DNA from: Leifsonia sp. 71-9
GTDB taxonomy: Bacteria > Actinomycetota > Actinomycetes > Actinomycetales > Microbacteriaceae
Assembly: GCF_001898805.1 (NCBI RefSeq)
Contig: NZ_MKVJ01000018.1
Coordinates: 78,197 to 142,196 of the forward strand
Length of the DNA stretch: 64,000 nucleotides
Direction of reading: 5' to 3'
Part shown: positions 1-7,932 of the stretch, piece after piece
Layout of the letters: every line of letters begins with the position of its first letter
Numbering within the stretch: position 1 is the first letter of the stretch
Notes under the pieces: generated by a model
Seen by the model: the letters and a program-made list of their open reading frames with translations, nothing else
Told to the model about the DNA's origin: nothing
Databases searched by the model: none
Position numbers and translations under genes: made by a program

Positions 1-1
1 G

Positions 2-529
2 GAGGTCATGGGCCGCCACGTCGGCTGGATCGCGCTGCACTCCGGCATGGCGGGCGGTGCGCACGCCATCCTCATCCCCGAGCGGCCGCAGTCGATCGAG
101 CAGGTCGTCGAGTGGGTCGAGTCGGTCCGAGACCGCGGCCGTGCCCCCGTCCTCGTCGTCTCCGAGGGCTTCCACCTCGACACGATGGAGGAGGCGCACT
201 CCCACAAGGGCCTCGACGCCTTCAACCGCCCGCGTCTGGGCGGCATCGGCGAGATGCTCGCCCCCATGATCGAGGAGCGCACCGGCATCGAGTCGCGCGC
301 GACCGTTCTGGGCCACATGCAGCGCGGCGGCGTTCCGAGCGCCTACGACCGCGTGCTCGCGACGCGCCTCGGCATGGCCGCGGTCGACGCCGTCTACGAG
401 GGCCGATGGGGCTCCATGGTGTCGCTGCGCGGCACGGACGTCGTCAACGTCTCCATCGCGGACGCGACCGGCGGCCTGAAGACCGTTCCGGACGCGCGCT
501 ACGAAGAGGCCGCGCTGCTCTTCGGCTGA
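2..529 (+). CDS. pfkA: 6-phosphofructokinase, C-terminal part (cut by window edge)
   Basis: Phosphorylates fructose 6-phosphate to fructose 1,6-bisphosphate in glycolysis. Only the last 175 or so codons are present. The frame is open to the first base, reading E-V-MGRHVGWIAL, the internal PFK motif, so the Met at base 8 is not the start. The later motif LGHMQRGGVPSAYDR is the conserved substrate-binding LGxxQRGG segment of the family. The ATP- or PPi-binding GGDGT region lies outside the window, so the phosphoryl donor cannot be decided here. Confidence 0.93.
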   Translation, partial: EVMGRHVGWIALHSGMAGGAHAILIPERPQSIEQVVEWVESVRDRGRAPVLVVSEGFHLDTMEEAHSHKGLDAFNRPRLGGIGEMLAPMIEERTGIESRATVLGHMQRGGVPSAYDRVLATRLGMAAVDAVYEGRWGSMVSLRGTDVVNVSIADATGGLKTVPDARYEEAALLFG

Positions 530-611
530 GTCGCGGCTCCCGGGCACCACGTACTTCTGACGCACGGGCAGCAGGTCTAGGCTCCCTCCTACGAGAGTGA
601 AGGGATGCCCT

Positions 612-1535
612 ATGCCCAGATTCGTCCAGTTCGAGGAGTTCGGCTCGCGCGATTTCCTGCAGTTGGTGGAACGGGAGCGACCGTGGCCCGGGCCGGGTCA
701 GCTGCTCGTGCGGGTGATGGCGGCGGGGCTCAACCCCATGGACTACAAGGCCTACCGCGACGAGCGATCGGCCGGACGGATGGGCGTCACGCTGCCGAGC
801 GGCATCGGCCAGGACTTCGCCGGGTACGTCGAGGAGGTCGGCGAGGGCGTGACCCGGTTCGCGGCCGGCGACGCCGTGTTCGGCACGGCCCCATTCGCCA
901 CGGTCGCCGACTTCGTCGTCGTCGCGGAGGAGGGCCAGGTCGTCGCCAAGCCCGAGCCGCTGACCTTCGAGGTCGCCGGCGCCCTCGGTGTCGTCGGGCG
1001 CACCGCCATGGCGACCGCGCGCTCCCTCGGGCTCAGCGAGCACGACACGGTCCTCGTGAGCGCCGCGGCGGGCGGTGTCGGGGTGCTCGCCGCCCAGCTC
1101 GCCGTGCGCGCCGGGGCGACCGTCGTCGGGACGGCGGGGGAGGAGAACCACGAGTTCCTCGAGACGCTCGGCGTCATCCCCGTCACCTACGGCGACGGGC
1201 TGGCCGAGCGGGTGCGCGAGCTGCTGGACGGCGACCGCGTCACCGCCGCGCTGGACAACCACGGCGCCGGGACCATCGAGGCGGCTCTGGAGCTCGGCGT
1301 CCCGATCGAGCGCGTCAACACGATCGCCGTCTACGGTCCCGACGCCCACGGCGCACAGAACGTGGGCGGCGCCTCCGCCGGCAACGCGGAGCTGGCCGAG
1401 CTGGCCGCCCTGCTGGCCGAGAACGAGCTCGTCCTGCCGATCGACTCCATCTACCCGATCGAGCGCACGGTCGAAGCCTACGGGCGCCTGGAGGCCGGGC
1501 ACCTGCGCGGCAAGATCGTCGTCGTGACGGACTGA
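612..1535 (+). CDS. NADP-dependent zinc-free alcohol dehydrogenase / quinone oxidoreductase family protein
   Basis: A 307-residue medium-chain dehydrogenase/reductase. The N-terminal GroES-like half contains AAGLNPMDYK, and the cofactor-binding Rossmann motif AAAGGVGVLAAQLA lies near residues 147-160. The structural-zinc cysteine cluster is absent, which matches the quinone-oxidoreductase/enoyl-reductase branch. The ATG at 612 is preceded by GAAGGG at a good distance; a GTG at 597 is an alternative start. The next gene follows after 9 bases, so the two are probably co-transcribed. The substrate is unknown. Confidence 0.88.
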   Translation: MPRFVQFEEFGSRDFLQLVERERPWPGPGQLLVRVMAAGLNPMDYKAYRDERSAGRMGVTLPSGIGQDFAGYVEEVGEGVTRFAAGDAVFGTAPFATVADFVVVAEEGQVVAKPEPLTFEVAGALGVVGRTAMATARSLGLSEHDTVLVSAAAGGVGVLAAQLAVRAGATVVGTAGEENHEFLETLGVIPVTYGDGLAERVRELLDGDRVTAALDNHGAGTIEAALELGVPIERVNTIAVYGPDAHGAQNVGGASAGNAELAELAALLAENELVLPIDSIYPIERTVEAYGRLEAGHLRGKIVVVTD

Positions 1536-1544
1536 GGCACGGGG

Positions 1545-1952
1545 ATGATCGACGACGACACCGCCCGGCTGCTGCGGCAGTCGGGGCTGCGCTGGCAGCC
1601 GCAGTCCGGCGATACCTTCGCCATCGACCGGCCCGGGATGGCGGGCGAGCGCTTCACCGTCAGCGAGATGACGATCGAGCCGCACCACTTCGAGAGCGGC
1701 ACCATCCTCGGCTTCAACGGCACGACGGAATGGGCGCTCGACTCGCTAGCCGTGGAGGACGCCCTCTGGATCCCGCGCGAGGACCAGCTACGCGAACTGC
1801 TGGGCGGCTCGTTCCGGCACCTGGCACGCACGGCGGACGGCTATCGCGTGACGACGGTGCTGGGCGGGGTCGAGCGGATGTTCGAGCACGACGACCCGGC
1901 GACCGCGTACGCGCAGGCGCTGCTCGCCCTCATCGGGGCGTCGGTGGACTGA
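1545..1952 (+). CDS. Conserved hypothetical protein, 135 aa
   Basis: A small soluble acidic protein with no signal peptide or membrane segment. The central segment ILGFNGTTEWALDS and the following PREDQLRELLG look like a compact alpha/beta fold. From memory, actinobacterial relatives are sometimes labelled 'pilus assembly protein CpaE', but no Walker-type ATPase motif of CpaE is visible, so I do not adopt that name. It sits 9 bases behind the oxidoreductase gene and is probably translated from the same mRNA. Confidence 0.75.
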   Translation: MIDDDTARLLRQSGLRWQPQSGDTFAIDRPGMAGERFTVSEMTIEPHHFESGTILGFNGTTEWALDSLAVEDALWIPREDQLRELLGGSFRHLARTADGYRVTTVLGGVERMFEHDDPATAYAQALLALIGASVD

Positions 1953-1967
1953 CGGAGGCGGCGCGCC

Positions 1968-2366
1968 TCAGCCGTCGGAGCGGCGGGCGGCGCGCTCGGC
2001 GTCGCGGGCCTTGACCCGCGCGTTCTCGGCGCGCACCGCGGCCAGGGTCGCACGCTCGGTCACCAGCCACTCCGGCGGGTCGGCCAGCAGCGCCTTGATC
2101 TCGGCGGTCGTGAGCGCCTCGTCGACCCCGCCGCGGGCGAGACCGGAGTTGGAGACGCCGAGCTTGCGGGCCACCTCGTCGCGCGGGTGCGGCCCCTCGG
2201 CGCGCAGGGTCTGCAGCCAGGCCGGCGGCTCGGCGTTCAGCGCGTCGAACTCGGTGCGGCTGATGTCCCGGTCGCGGAACTCCGCAGGGGCGGCGGGCAG
2301 GTAGATGCCGAGCTTCTTGGCGGCGGTGGCCGCCTTCATGGTCTGGGGTCGCTTCTCGGCACTCAT
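1968..2366 (-). CDS. DUF5997 family protein
   Basis: A 132-residue protein of an actinobacterial family of unknown function. It begins MSAEKRPQTMKAATAAKKLG, has a Pro/Leu-rich centre (AEPPAWLQTLRAEGPHPRDE) and ends in a charged helix. RDEVARKLGVSNSGLARGGV resembles a helix-turn-helix, but this is only a resemblance. The start at 2366 lies 7 nt after a minus-strand TAACCT, suggesting a leaderless mRNA. It is divergent from the LysR-effector-like gene at 2400 with 33 bp between start codons. An in-frame Met ten residues in is a possible alternative start. Confidence 0.8.
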   Translation of the reverse strand: MSAEKRPQTMKAATAAKKLGIYLPAAPAEFRDRDISRTEFDALNAEPPAWLQTLRAEGPHPRDEVARKLGVSNSGLARGGVDEALTTAEIKALLADPPEWLVTERATLAAVRAENARVKARDAERAARRSDG

Positions 2367-2399
2367 GGGTTCCAGGTTACCGTTCGGTACGCTCGGGGG
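2367..2399. promoter_or_regulatory. Divergent leaderless promoters, DUF5997 / LysR-effector gene
   Basis: The 33-bp gap carries TAACCT on the minus strand (2379-2374), 7 nt before ATG 2366. It also carries TACGCT on the plus strand (2388-2393), 6 nt before ATG 2400. Both fit the actinobacterial leaderless arrangement. There is no Shine-Dalgarno sequence for either gene. Confidence 0.6.
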
Positions 2400-3101
2400 A
2401 TGACCTCCCGATTCGCCCTGTCCTTCCCTCGGGGCGTGTCCGTCGGCAAGTGGACGCGCGAGTTCGAGCGGCGGCACCCGCACGTCGAGCTCGTCGTGGC
2501 CCCGAGCGCCGATCCGGTGGCTGCGCTCGCCGCCGGCGAGGTCGACATGGTATTCGCCCGCGACGCCGAGCCGGACGACGCACGGCACCTCATCCCGCTC
2601 TACGCGGAGGACGTCGTGCTCGTCATGCACCACGAGCACCTGCTCACCCTCGAGAAGAAGCTGCACCTCGCCGATCTGGCGGACGAGCCGCGGGTCGAGG
2701 GCGAGCCGTCGGAGGCGCTGATGCGCCGCATCGCCGAGGGCGAGGGCATCGCGCTGTGGCCCGCCTCCGTCGCCAAATCGCTGCGCCGCAAGGACGTCGT
2801 CGCGGTGCGGCTGGAGGACGGGGAGCAGAGCAGCATCGGTCTGACCTGGCCGCGGGAGGGGCAGCATCCCCTCGTCGACGAGTTCATCGGCATCGTGCGC
2901 GGACGCACGGCGCACAGCTCGCGCAACCCGGAGGTCGCGGCGGAGCAGGCGGCCACCGGAAAGCAGGCGGGGGCCAAGCCGGCGAAGGCCAAAGCCGCGC
3001 GGGGGAAGGGCGGATCCGGCACGAGCGCCACGGGCAAGCCCCGCCCTCGGACCACCGGAAAGCCCGCGTCGCGGGCCGCTCGGGGCCGCAAGCGCCGCTG
3101 A
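2400..3101 (+). CDS. LysR-type effector-domain protein lacking the DNA-binding domain, with basic tail
   Basis: A 233-residue protein. Residues 1-170 or so resemble one LysR substrate-binding fold: periplasmic-binding-like strands, with AAGEVDMVFARDAEP and EGIALWPASVAKSL typical of the family. The usual N-terminal winged helix of about 65 residues is missing; translation starts directly in the effector domain with a leaderless-type promoter. The last 60 residues or so are Lys/Arg/Ala/Gly-rich and ungapped, like a histone-type nucleic-acid-binding tail. Its divergent pairing with DUF5997 suggests a functional link. The ligand is unknown. Confidence 0.82.
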   Translation: MTSRFALSFPRGVSVGKWTREFERRHPHVELVVAPSADPVAALAAGEVDMVFARDAEPDDARHLIPLYAEDVVLVMHHEHLLTLEKKLHLADLADEPRVEGEPSEALMRRIAEGEGIALWPASVAKSLRRKDVVAVRLEDGEQSSIGLTWPREGQHPLVDEFIGIVRGRTAHSSRNPEVAAEQAATGKQAGAKPAKAKAARGKGGSGTSATGKPRPRTTGKPASRAARGRKRR

Positions 3102-3117
3102 GGGGCAGAATGGCGGC

Positions 3118-4398
3118 ATGGCAGCCAGTGCGGGCCGCGACGCCCAGTCCGAGATCTACCGTGCGGGAGTGAGCGGGAGCCGACCGCGCATCCCGGTCGG
3201 TCCCGCCGCTCTGGAGCGGGCGGCACAGCGGCGGATGTCGCGGGCCGCGTTCGCCTACGTGGCCGGCTCGGCAGGCGCCGAGCGCACCGCGCAGGCGAAC
3301 CTCGACGCCTTCCGGGCGCGCCGGATCGTGCCGCGCGTGCTGCGGGACGTCGCCGAGCGCGATCTGAGCGTCGAACTCTTCGGCGTGCGCCGGCCGACTC
3401 CGCTGCTGCTCGCCCCGATCGGGGTGCTGGAGCTCGCGCGTCGCGACGGCGACGCCCTCGCCGCGCGGGCGGCCGCCTCCCTCGGCATCCCGGCGGTGCT
3501 CTCCAACCAGGCGTCGGCGCCGATGGAGGAGGTCGCGGCCGCCATGGATGGGGTGCGGCCGGGGGCGAGCCGCTGGTTCCAGCTCTACTGGAGCTCGTCG
3601 CGCGACCTGGTCGCGAGCCTCGTCGAGCGGGCGGAGCGCAGCGGGTGCGAGGCGATCGTCGTCACCCTCGACACCCACGTCCTCGGCTGGCGGCCGCGCG
3701 ACCTCGACCTCGGGTATCTGCCGTTCAGCCGCGGGCTCGGGATCGCGCAGTACACCGGCGACCCCGTGTTCCGGCGTCTCGTGGCGGAGCGGGTCGCCGC
3801 GGGCGGGGAGCGGGAGCGCACCCGGGTGACCCCCGCAGCCGTCGCCGCCTTCGCGAGCATCCTGCGTCACCATCCCGGCGGACTGCGGGCCAATCTGCGG
3901 TCGCCGGAGCCCCTGGCGGCGGTCGAGACGTTCCTGGACGTCTTCGCCGACCCGTCGCTCACCTGGGACGATCTGGCGTTCCTGCGCGAGCGCACCCGGC
4001 TGCCGATCGTGCTGAAAGGCGTGCTGCACCCGGACGACGCCCGCCGGGCCGTGGATGCCGGAGTCGACGCGGTGCAGGTCTCGAACCACGGCGGCCGCCA
4101 GATCGACGGCGAGGTCGCGGCCCTGGACGCGCTGCCGGGAGTGGTGGAGGCCGTCGGCGGCAGCCACCCCGTCCTGTTCGACAGCGGCGTGCGGGGCGGG
4201 GCCGACGCCGTGATCGCCCTGGCCCTCGGGGCACGCGCGGTCGCGATCGGGCGCCCGTACGTCTATGCGCTCGCGCTCGCGGGGGAGGCGGGCGTGCGCG
4301 AGCTGCTCCGGAACGTGATCGCCGAGCTCGACATCACCCTCGGACTTGCGGGGGTTCGCTCGTTGGGGGAGTTGGGCGAGGACGTGCTGGAGGGGTGA
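3118..4398 (+). CDS. FMN-dependent alpha-hydroxy-acid oxidizing protein (lactate 2-monooxygenase-like)
   Basis: A 426-residue TIM-barrel flavoenzyme that oxidises a 2-hydroxy acid such as lactate. The flavin-stacking Lys300 lies in LPIVLKGVLHPDDA. The catalytic base His324 lies in the signature SNHGGRQ (322-328), followed by a phosphate-binding stretch with DSGVRGG and GARAVAIGRPY. The long insertion around residues 190-250 and the total length favour the lactate-monooxygenase-like branch over short glycolate oxidases. The ATG is preceded by CAGAAT at 6 nt, a weak leaderless-type element, 17 bases after the preceding gene. Confidence 0.9.
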   Translation: MAASAGRDAQSEIYRAGVSGSRPRIPVGPAALERAAQRRMSRAAFAYVAGSAGAERTAQANLDAFRARRIVPRVLRDVAERDLSVELFGVRRPTPLLLAPIGVLELARRDGDALAARAAASLGIPAVLSNQASAPMEEVAAAMDGVRPGASRWFQLYWSSSRDLVASLVERAERSGCEAIVVTLDTHVLGWRPRDLDLGYLPFSRGLGIAQYTGDPVFRRLVAERVAAGGERERTRVTPAAVAAFASILRHHPGGLRANLRSPEPLAAVETFLDVFADPSLTWDDLAFLRERTRLPIVLKGVLHPDDARRAVDAGVDAVQVSNHGGRQIDGEVAALDALPGVVEAVGGSHPVLFDSGVRGGADAVIALALGARAVAIGRPYVYALALAGEAGVRELLRNVIAELDITLGLAGVRSLGELGEDVLEG

Positions 4399-4459
4399 TG
4401 GTCGACGCCCGAAGGCCCGACCGCTCGGGTGAACGGCCGGGCCCGGTGGCGAGACTCGA

Positions 4460-4927
4460 TCATCCTCGCGTGGCTCCGGAACCGGAGATTGTGCCGTTCG
4501 AGTAGACCGTCGCCGTCATTCCCCAGCTCGTCGTCACATATCCCGGTTGACCGACGTTCCACGTGCAGTTCATCGACAGGCTGCCGGTGCCGCCCCATTC
4601 GCTTTTGGCGACGTTGGAGATCGACCATGGCCAGACCACGTAGTTGGTGAAGCAGGTGTGGGAACCCCGATATCCGGCATAGCTCTCACTGACCCAGACG
4701 CGGGAGCCGTTGTAGTAGAACGTGCCGTTTTGTGTCTGCGTGTAGGCCGCCCCCGTGACGAATTGGCTCCAGTGATTCGACGAGACTCCGGCGTAAGCTG
4801 CCGCGGCCGTCAGCTCGGCTTTCGCGCTCGGACTCAGCCCGGAGTCCCGTGCGATGTCCTCTGCGGTCACAGCAACCGGTTCGCCGAGCGAGAGGACGGT
4901 CGAGATGCCGTCCGTACTCTCATACAC
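4460..4927 (-). CDS. Putative exported small protein, possibly frameshifted at its start
   Basis: I recognise no family. The 155-residue reading from GTG 4927 is rich in Ser, Thr, Gly, Tyr, Trp and Asn, with two Cys (HTCFTNY and MNCTWNV) that could form a disulfide, suggesting an extracellular protein. The same frame stays open upstream and reads IAPGESR and, further up, FPLSVGSALPVSAS, with no start codon. A strong AAAGGAG (5011-5017) and ATG (5003) exist, but they sit one base out of frame. Either one base is inserted after the start, or a 27-codon leader peptide is translated whose TGA overlaps this GTG by coupling. Codon use is less GC-rich than its neighbours. Confidence 0.5.
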   Translation of the reverse strand: MYESTDGISTVLSLGEPVAVTAEDIARDSGLSPSAKAELTAAAAYAGVSSNHWSQFVTGAAYTQTQNGTFYYNGSRVWVSESYAGYRGSHTCFTNYVVWPWSISNVAKSEWGGTGSLSMNCTWNVGQPGYVTTSWGMTATVYSNGTISGSGATRG

Positions 4928-5003
4928 TCGTGATTCGCCGGGGGCGATGAGGTTGGATGCCGATACCGGTAGCGCTGATCCGACGGAAAGTGGGAACTTG
5001 CAT
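4920..5003 (-). CDS. 27-codon leader ORF or frameshifted gene start
   Basis: It starts MQVPTFRRIS behind an excellent ribosome site (AAAGGAG, 7-nt spacing) and ends in TGA at 4922-4920, overlapping the GTG of the downstream ORF by 8 nt. Removing one base after its ATG would fuse it to the downstream frame as MKFPLSVG. It is therefore either a real coupling leader or the damaged start of that gene. Confidence 0.35.
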   Translation of the reverse strand: MQVPTFRRISATGIGIQPHRPRRITSV

Positions 5004-5140
5004 GACTGATCTCCTTTGATTGTCAGGCGGGTACTCGACAGCTTGTCGGTACACCTCGATCGTCACATTTGAAGTATCATGCGTGCAACGCGGAGTATTT
5101 GCTGCTAGTGTGCAGACTATATCTCATCGAAGGAGCGGAG

Positions 5141-5362
5141 ATGGAAATCCTGGGCCTGATCCTCGCCGCTCTCGCCAGCGCGCTCTATCTCGCCGCTCTC
5201 GCGTACGCAGTGATGCGGATCATCCGGACGGACCAGCTCACCTGGCGCGAGCGGTTCGTCTGGATCCTTGGCGTCATCGCATTCCCTCTCGTTGGACCGA
5301 TCGTCTGGTTTCTGCTGGGCCCGCATCCGCTGGGTCTACGTGCGCCGCAGATCAAGCGCTGA
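5141..5362 (+). CDS. PLDc_N domain membrane protein, 73 aa
   Basis: A small protein with two hydrophobic segments, about residues 3-26 and 40-60. The second follows the PLDc_N hallmark with LTWRERFVWIL and FPLVGPIVWFLLG, the N-terminal membrane anchor domain found in cardiolipin synthase-type phospholipases and as stand-alone proteins. There is no HKD catalytic motif, so it is not an enzyme by itself. AGGAG at 5131-5135 precedes ATG 5141 with correct spacing. It is divergent from the putative exported protein gene. Confidence 0.78.
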   Translation: MEILGLILAALASALYLAALAYAVMRIIRTDQLTWRERFVWILGVIAFPLVGPIVWFLLGPHPLGLRAPQIKR

Positions 5363-5449
5363 GATCCGGCTGACGGCGGCCTCCCGGGACGGTTACGCGC
5401 GCTCGCCGCACCGCGAACGTCCCGCGACGCGGCAGCCGCGGCGGCAGGT

Positions 5450-5857
5450 TCAGGAGGTGGCGGGAGGCTCGCCGGCCCGGCGCGCGGCCTGGGCCAGCAC
5501 TTGCGGCCCGGTGACGAGCGCGCGCTTCCAGGGTGCGACGCCGTCGATCTCCACCTGGAGAGAGAAGCTCAGGATGGTCCGGATGAGCACGATGATGCCG
5601 AGCACGACGGCGTCGGTCAGCGTCGGACTGGAGGTCACCGTCTTGACCAGGTCGGCCGCGACGAGGATCTCGAGCCCCAGCAGGATCACGCCGCCGAACG
5701 TCTCCCGCAGGGTGCGGAACGCGACGGTCCCGCTGCGGTGGTGGCGCCAGGCGACGAGGGAGATCACGACCGCGACGATGAAGCCGAGCGCCATCGCCAG
5801 CACGCCGGCGAACTCGAAGGCGACGCCGATGGCCTCGAAGAACGCGTGTCCGCTCAT
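5450..5857 (-). CDS. DUF1622 family membrane protein
   Basis: A 135-residue protein with three hydrophobic helices: around residues 8-37, 50-75 and 80-100. The family motif GGVILLGLEILVAADLVKTV and the following IIVLIRTILSFSLQVEIDG are typical of DUF1622, whose function is unknown. The ATG at 5857 was chosen because the frame upstream loses family similarity. It lies 29 bases downstream of the APC permease stop at 5887 on the same strand, so the two may share a transcript. Confidence 0.85.
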   Translation of the reverse strand: MSGHAFFEAIGVAFEFAGVLAMALGFIVAVVISLVAWRHHRSGTVAFRTLRETFGGVILLGLEILVAADLVKTVTSSPTLTDAVVLGIIVLIRTILSFSLQVEIDGVAPWKRALVTGPQVLAQAARRAGEPPATS

Positions 5858-5886
5858 GCGGTCATGGTGCCACAGGGCGGCACGGA

Positions 5887-7890
5887 TCAGGAGACGTGGA
5901 CGGCCGGTCGCCGTTTCACGTCCTTCTCGGCCTCCCGCAGCACCTCGCGCGTGACCGGGGCGACCTCGCCGACGCCGGTGATGAGGAAGCGGAACATGTT
6001 CGAGATCGGGTTGCCCTCGGTCCACTCGAAGTAGATCGTCGGGACGACGCCGGTGATGTCGCGGATCTCGAGCAGGACGGCAGCGATGGTGTTCGGGACG
6101 TTGCCGCTCTTGACCTGCAAGACTCGGTAGCCGTGCTTCACCACGCCGTGGACGACCAGGTCCTCCTCGAAGTCCGACGAGTCGGAGCGCAGCACCTCGA
6201 GGAAGATCGTGCGGGCGCGCTGCGGGATGTGGCTGTACTTGCGCTCGTCCTTGTTCTTCTGCGCGTACTCCTTCGTCGTGTCGACATCGGGCTCGTGCGA
6301 GATGATGCGGATCTCGCCCTCCTCCGCGTCCTCCAGGACGAAGTCGAGAGCGGTGATGTCGAGCGTCACCGAGGTGGCGCGCAGCTCGAACGAGCGCCCG
6401 ATGCGCGAAACGATCGAGACGACGAGGATGCCGAGGATGAACAGCGTCGCGATGCGGAGGCCGTCGGGTCGCTCGATCACGTTGACGATCGTCGTGTAGA
6501 CGAAGATCGCGGTGATGATGCCGAAGAGCACGAACCGCCGCGGCTGCTTCTTGCGCCGGGCCGAGAGCGCCACCGCCAGGGAGGCGGACGTGATGAGCAC
6601 CAGCACGCCGGTCGCGTACGCGCCGCCCTGCGCGTCCACGTTCGCCTGGAAGACGAGGGTGATCAGGAACGCGATCGCGGTGAAGACGAGCACCAGGGGC
6701 CGCACCGCGCGCGCCCACTGCGGCGCCATCCCGTACCGCGGCAGGTAGCGCGGCACCAGGTTGAGAAGGCCCGCCATCGCGGACGCCCCGGCGAACCAGA
6801 GGATGAGGATGGTGCTGATGTCGTACACGGTGCCGAACACGTTGCCGAGGTACTCGTGCGCGAGATAGGCGAGGGCGCGGCCGTTCGCCGAGCCGCCGGC
6901 CTGGAACTCCTTCTGCGGGATCAGCAGCGTCGTGGTGAAGCTCGACGTGATGAGGAAGACGCTCATGATGATCGCGGCGGTCGTCAGCAGGCGGTGGGCG
7001 CCGCGGATGCGCCCGGCCGGGTACGCGGGGTCGTCGTCCGGCTTGCCCTTGATCTGCGGCATGACGGCGACGCCGGTCTCGAAGCCGGAGAGGCCCAGGG
7101 CGAGCTTCGGGAAGACGAGCAGGGCGACCCCGACGATCATCAGCGGGTTGCCGTTCTGCCGGAACAGCATCCCCCACCAGTCGGAGATCGCGGTGGGGTG
7201 GTGGAACACCTCGACGATCGAGGTGCCGACCACGATGACGTTCAGCGCGAGGTAGATCGCCACGAGCACGACGGCGATGCCGATGGCCTCCCGGAACCCG
7301 CGGAGGAAGACCGCGCCGAGCAGGGCCAGCAGCACGAGCGTGATGATGACGTTCTGCCCGTGGAACCAGTCGGGCGCGAACGGGTTCTCGATCGCGTGCG
7401 CGGTCGCGTCCGCCGCCGACAGCGTGATCGTGATCATGAAGTCGGTGGCCGCGAAGCCGAGGAGCACGAGCACGAACAGCTTGCCCGCCCACCAGGGCAG
7501 CAGGCGCTCCAGCATCGCGATCGACCCGGACCCGCGGAAGCTCTCGCGGGCGACGCGGCGGTAGACGGGGAGCGCGCCCAGCAGCGTCAGCGCCACCAGG
7601 ACGAGCGTCGCGAACGGCGAGATCAGCCCGGCCGCGAGCGCCGCGATCGCCGGCTGGTAGCCGAGGGTCGAGAAGTAGTCGACACCGGTGAGGCACATGA
7701 CCTGCCACCACGTGTGCGTGCGCTCGGGATTGCGGCCGTGCGGCCCCTGCTGCGTCCCTCGCTCGTCGACGAGCCCCGAGAGCAGCCAGTGCCGGAAGCG
7801 GCCCGACTTCGATCCCGCGGCCCTGCCAGGGTGCGTCTGGCCGGGGACAGGGACGGGCGCGGGTGCGCCGTCCGCCGGTGTGGTCGACAT
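5887..7890 (-). CDS. APC-superfamily permease with long cytoplasmic C-terminal domain
   Basis: A 667-residue transporter. A polar N-terminus of about 60 residues precedes roughly 12 membrane helices, from residue 60 to 470 or so. Helix 1 carries the unwound-helix motif [16 protein letters not shown]. The last 200 residues are soluble and charged ([20 protein letters not shown], then [18 protein letters not shown]). Such a domain recalls Kup/KimA-type potassium or amino-acid permeases, so the substrate is open. A clear AGGAGCG ribosome site precedes ATG 7890. DUF1622 follows downstream. Confidence 0.85.
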   Translation of the reverse strand: MSTTPADGAPAPVPVPGQTHPGRAAGSKSGRFRHWLLSGLVDERGTQQGPHGRNPERTHTWWQVMCLTGVDYFSTLGYQPAIAALAAGLISPFATLVLVALTLLGALPVYRRVARESFRGSGSIAMLERLLPWWAGKLFVLVLLGFAATDFMITITLSAADATAHAIENPFAPDWFHGQNVIITLVLLALLGAVFLRGFREAIGIAVVLVAIYLALNVIVVGTSIVEVFHHPTAISDWWGMLFRQNGNPLMIVGVALLVFPKLALGLSGFETGVAVMPQIKGKPDDDPAYPAGRIRGAHRLLTTAAIIMSVFLITSSFTTTLLIPQKEFQAGGSANGRALAYLAHEYLGNVFGTVYDISTILILWFAGASAMAGLLNLVPRYLPRYGMAPQWARAVRPLVLVFTAIAFLITLVFQANVDAQGGAYATGVLVLITSASLAVALSARRKKQPRRFVLFGIITAIFVYTTIVNVIERPDGLRIATLFILGILVVSIVSRIGRSFELRATSVTLDITALDFVLEDAEEGEIRIISHEPDVDTTKEYAQKNKDERKYSHIPQRARTIFLEVLRSDSSDFEEDLVVHGVVKHGYRVLQVKSGNVPNTIAAVLLEIRDITGVVPTIYFEWTEGNPISNMFRFLITGVGEVAPVTREVLREAEKDVKRRPAVHVS

Positions 7891-7932
7891 CGTCGCTCCT
7901 CGTGCTGGGCCTACGCCCTCACACTAGTTCGC

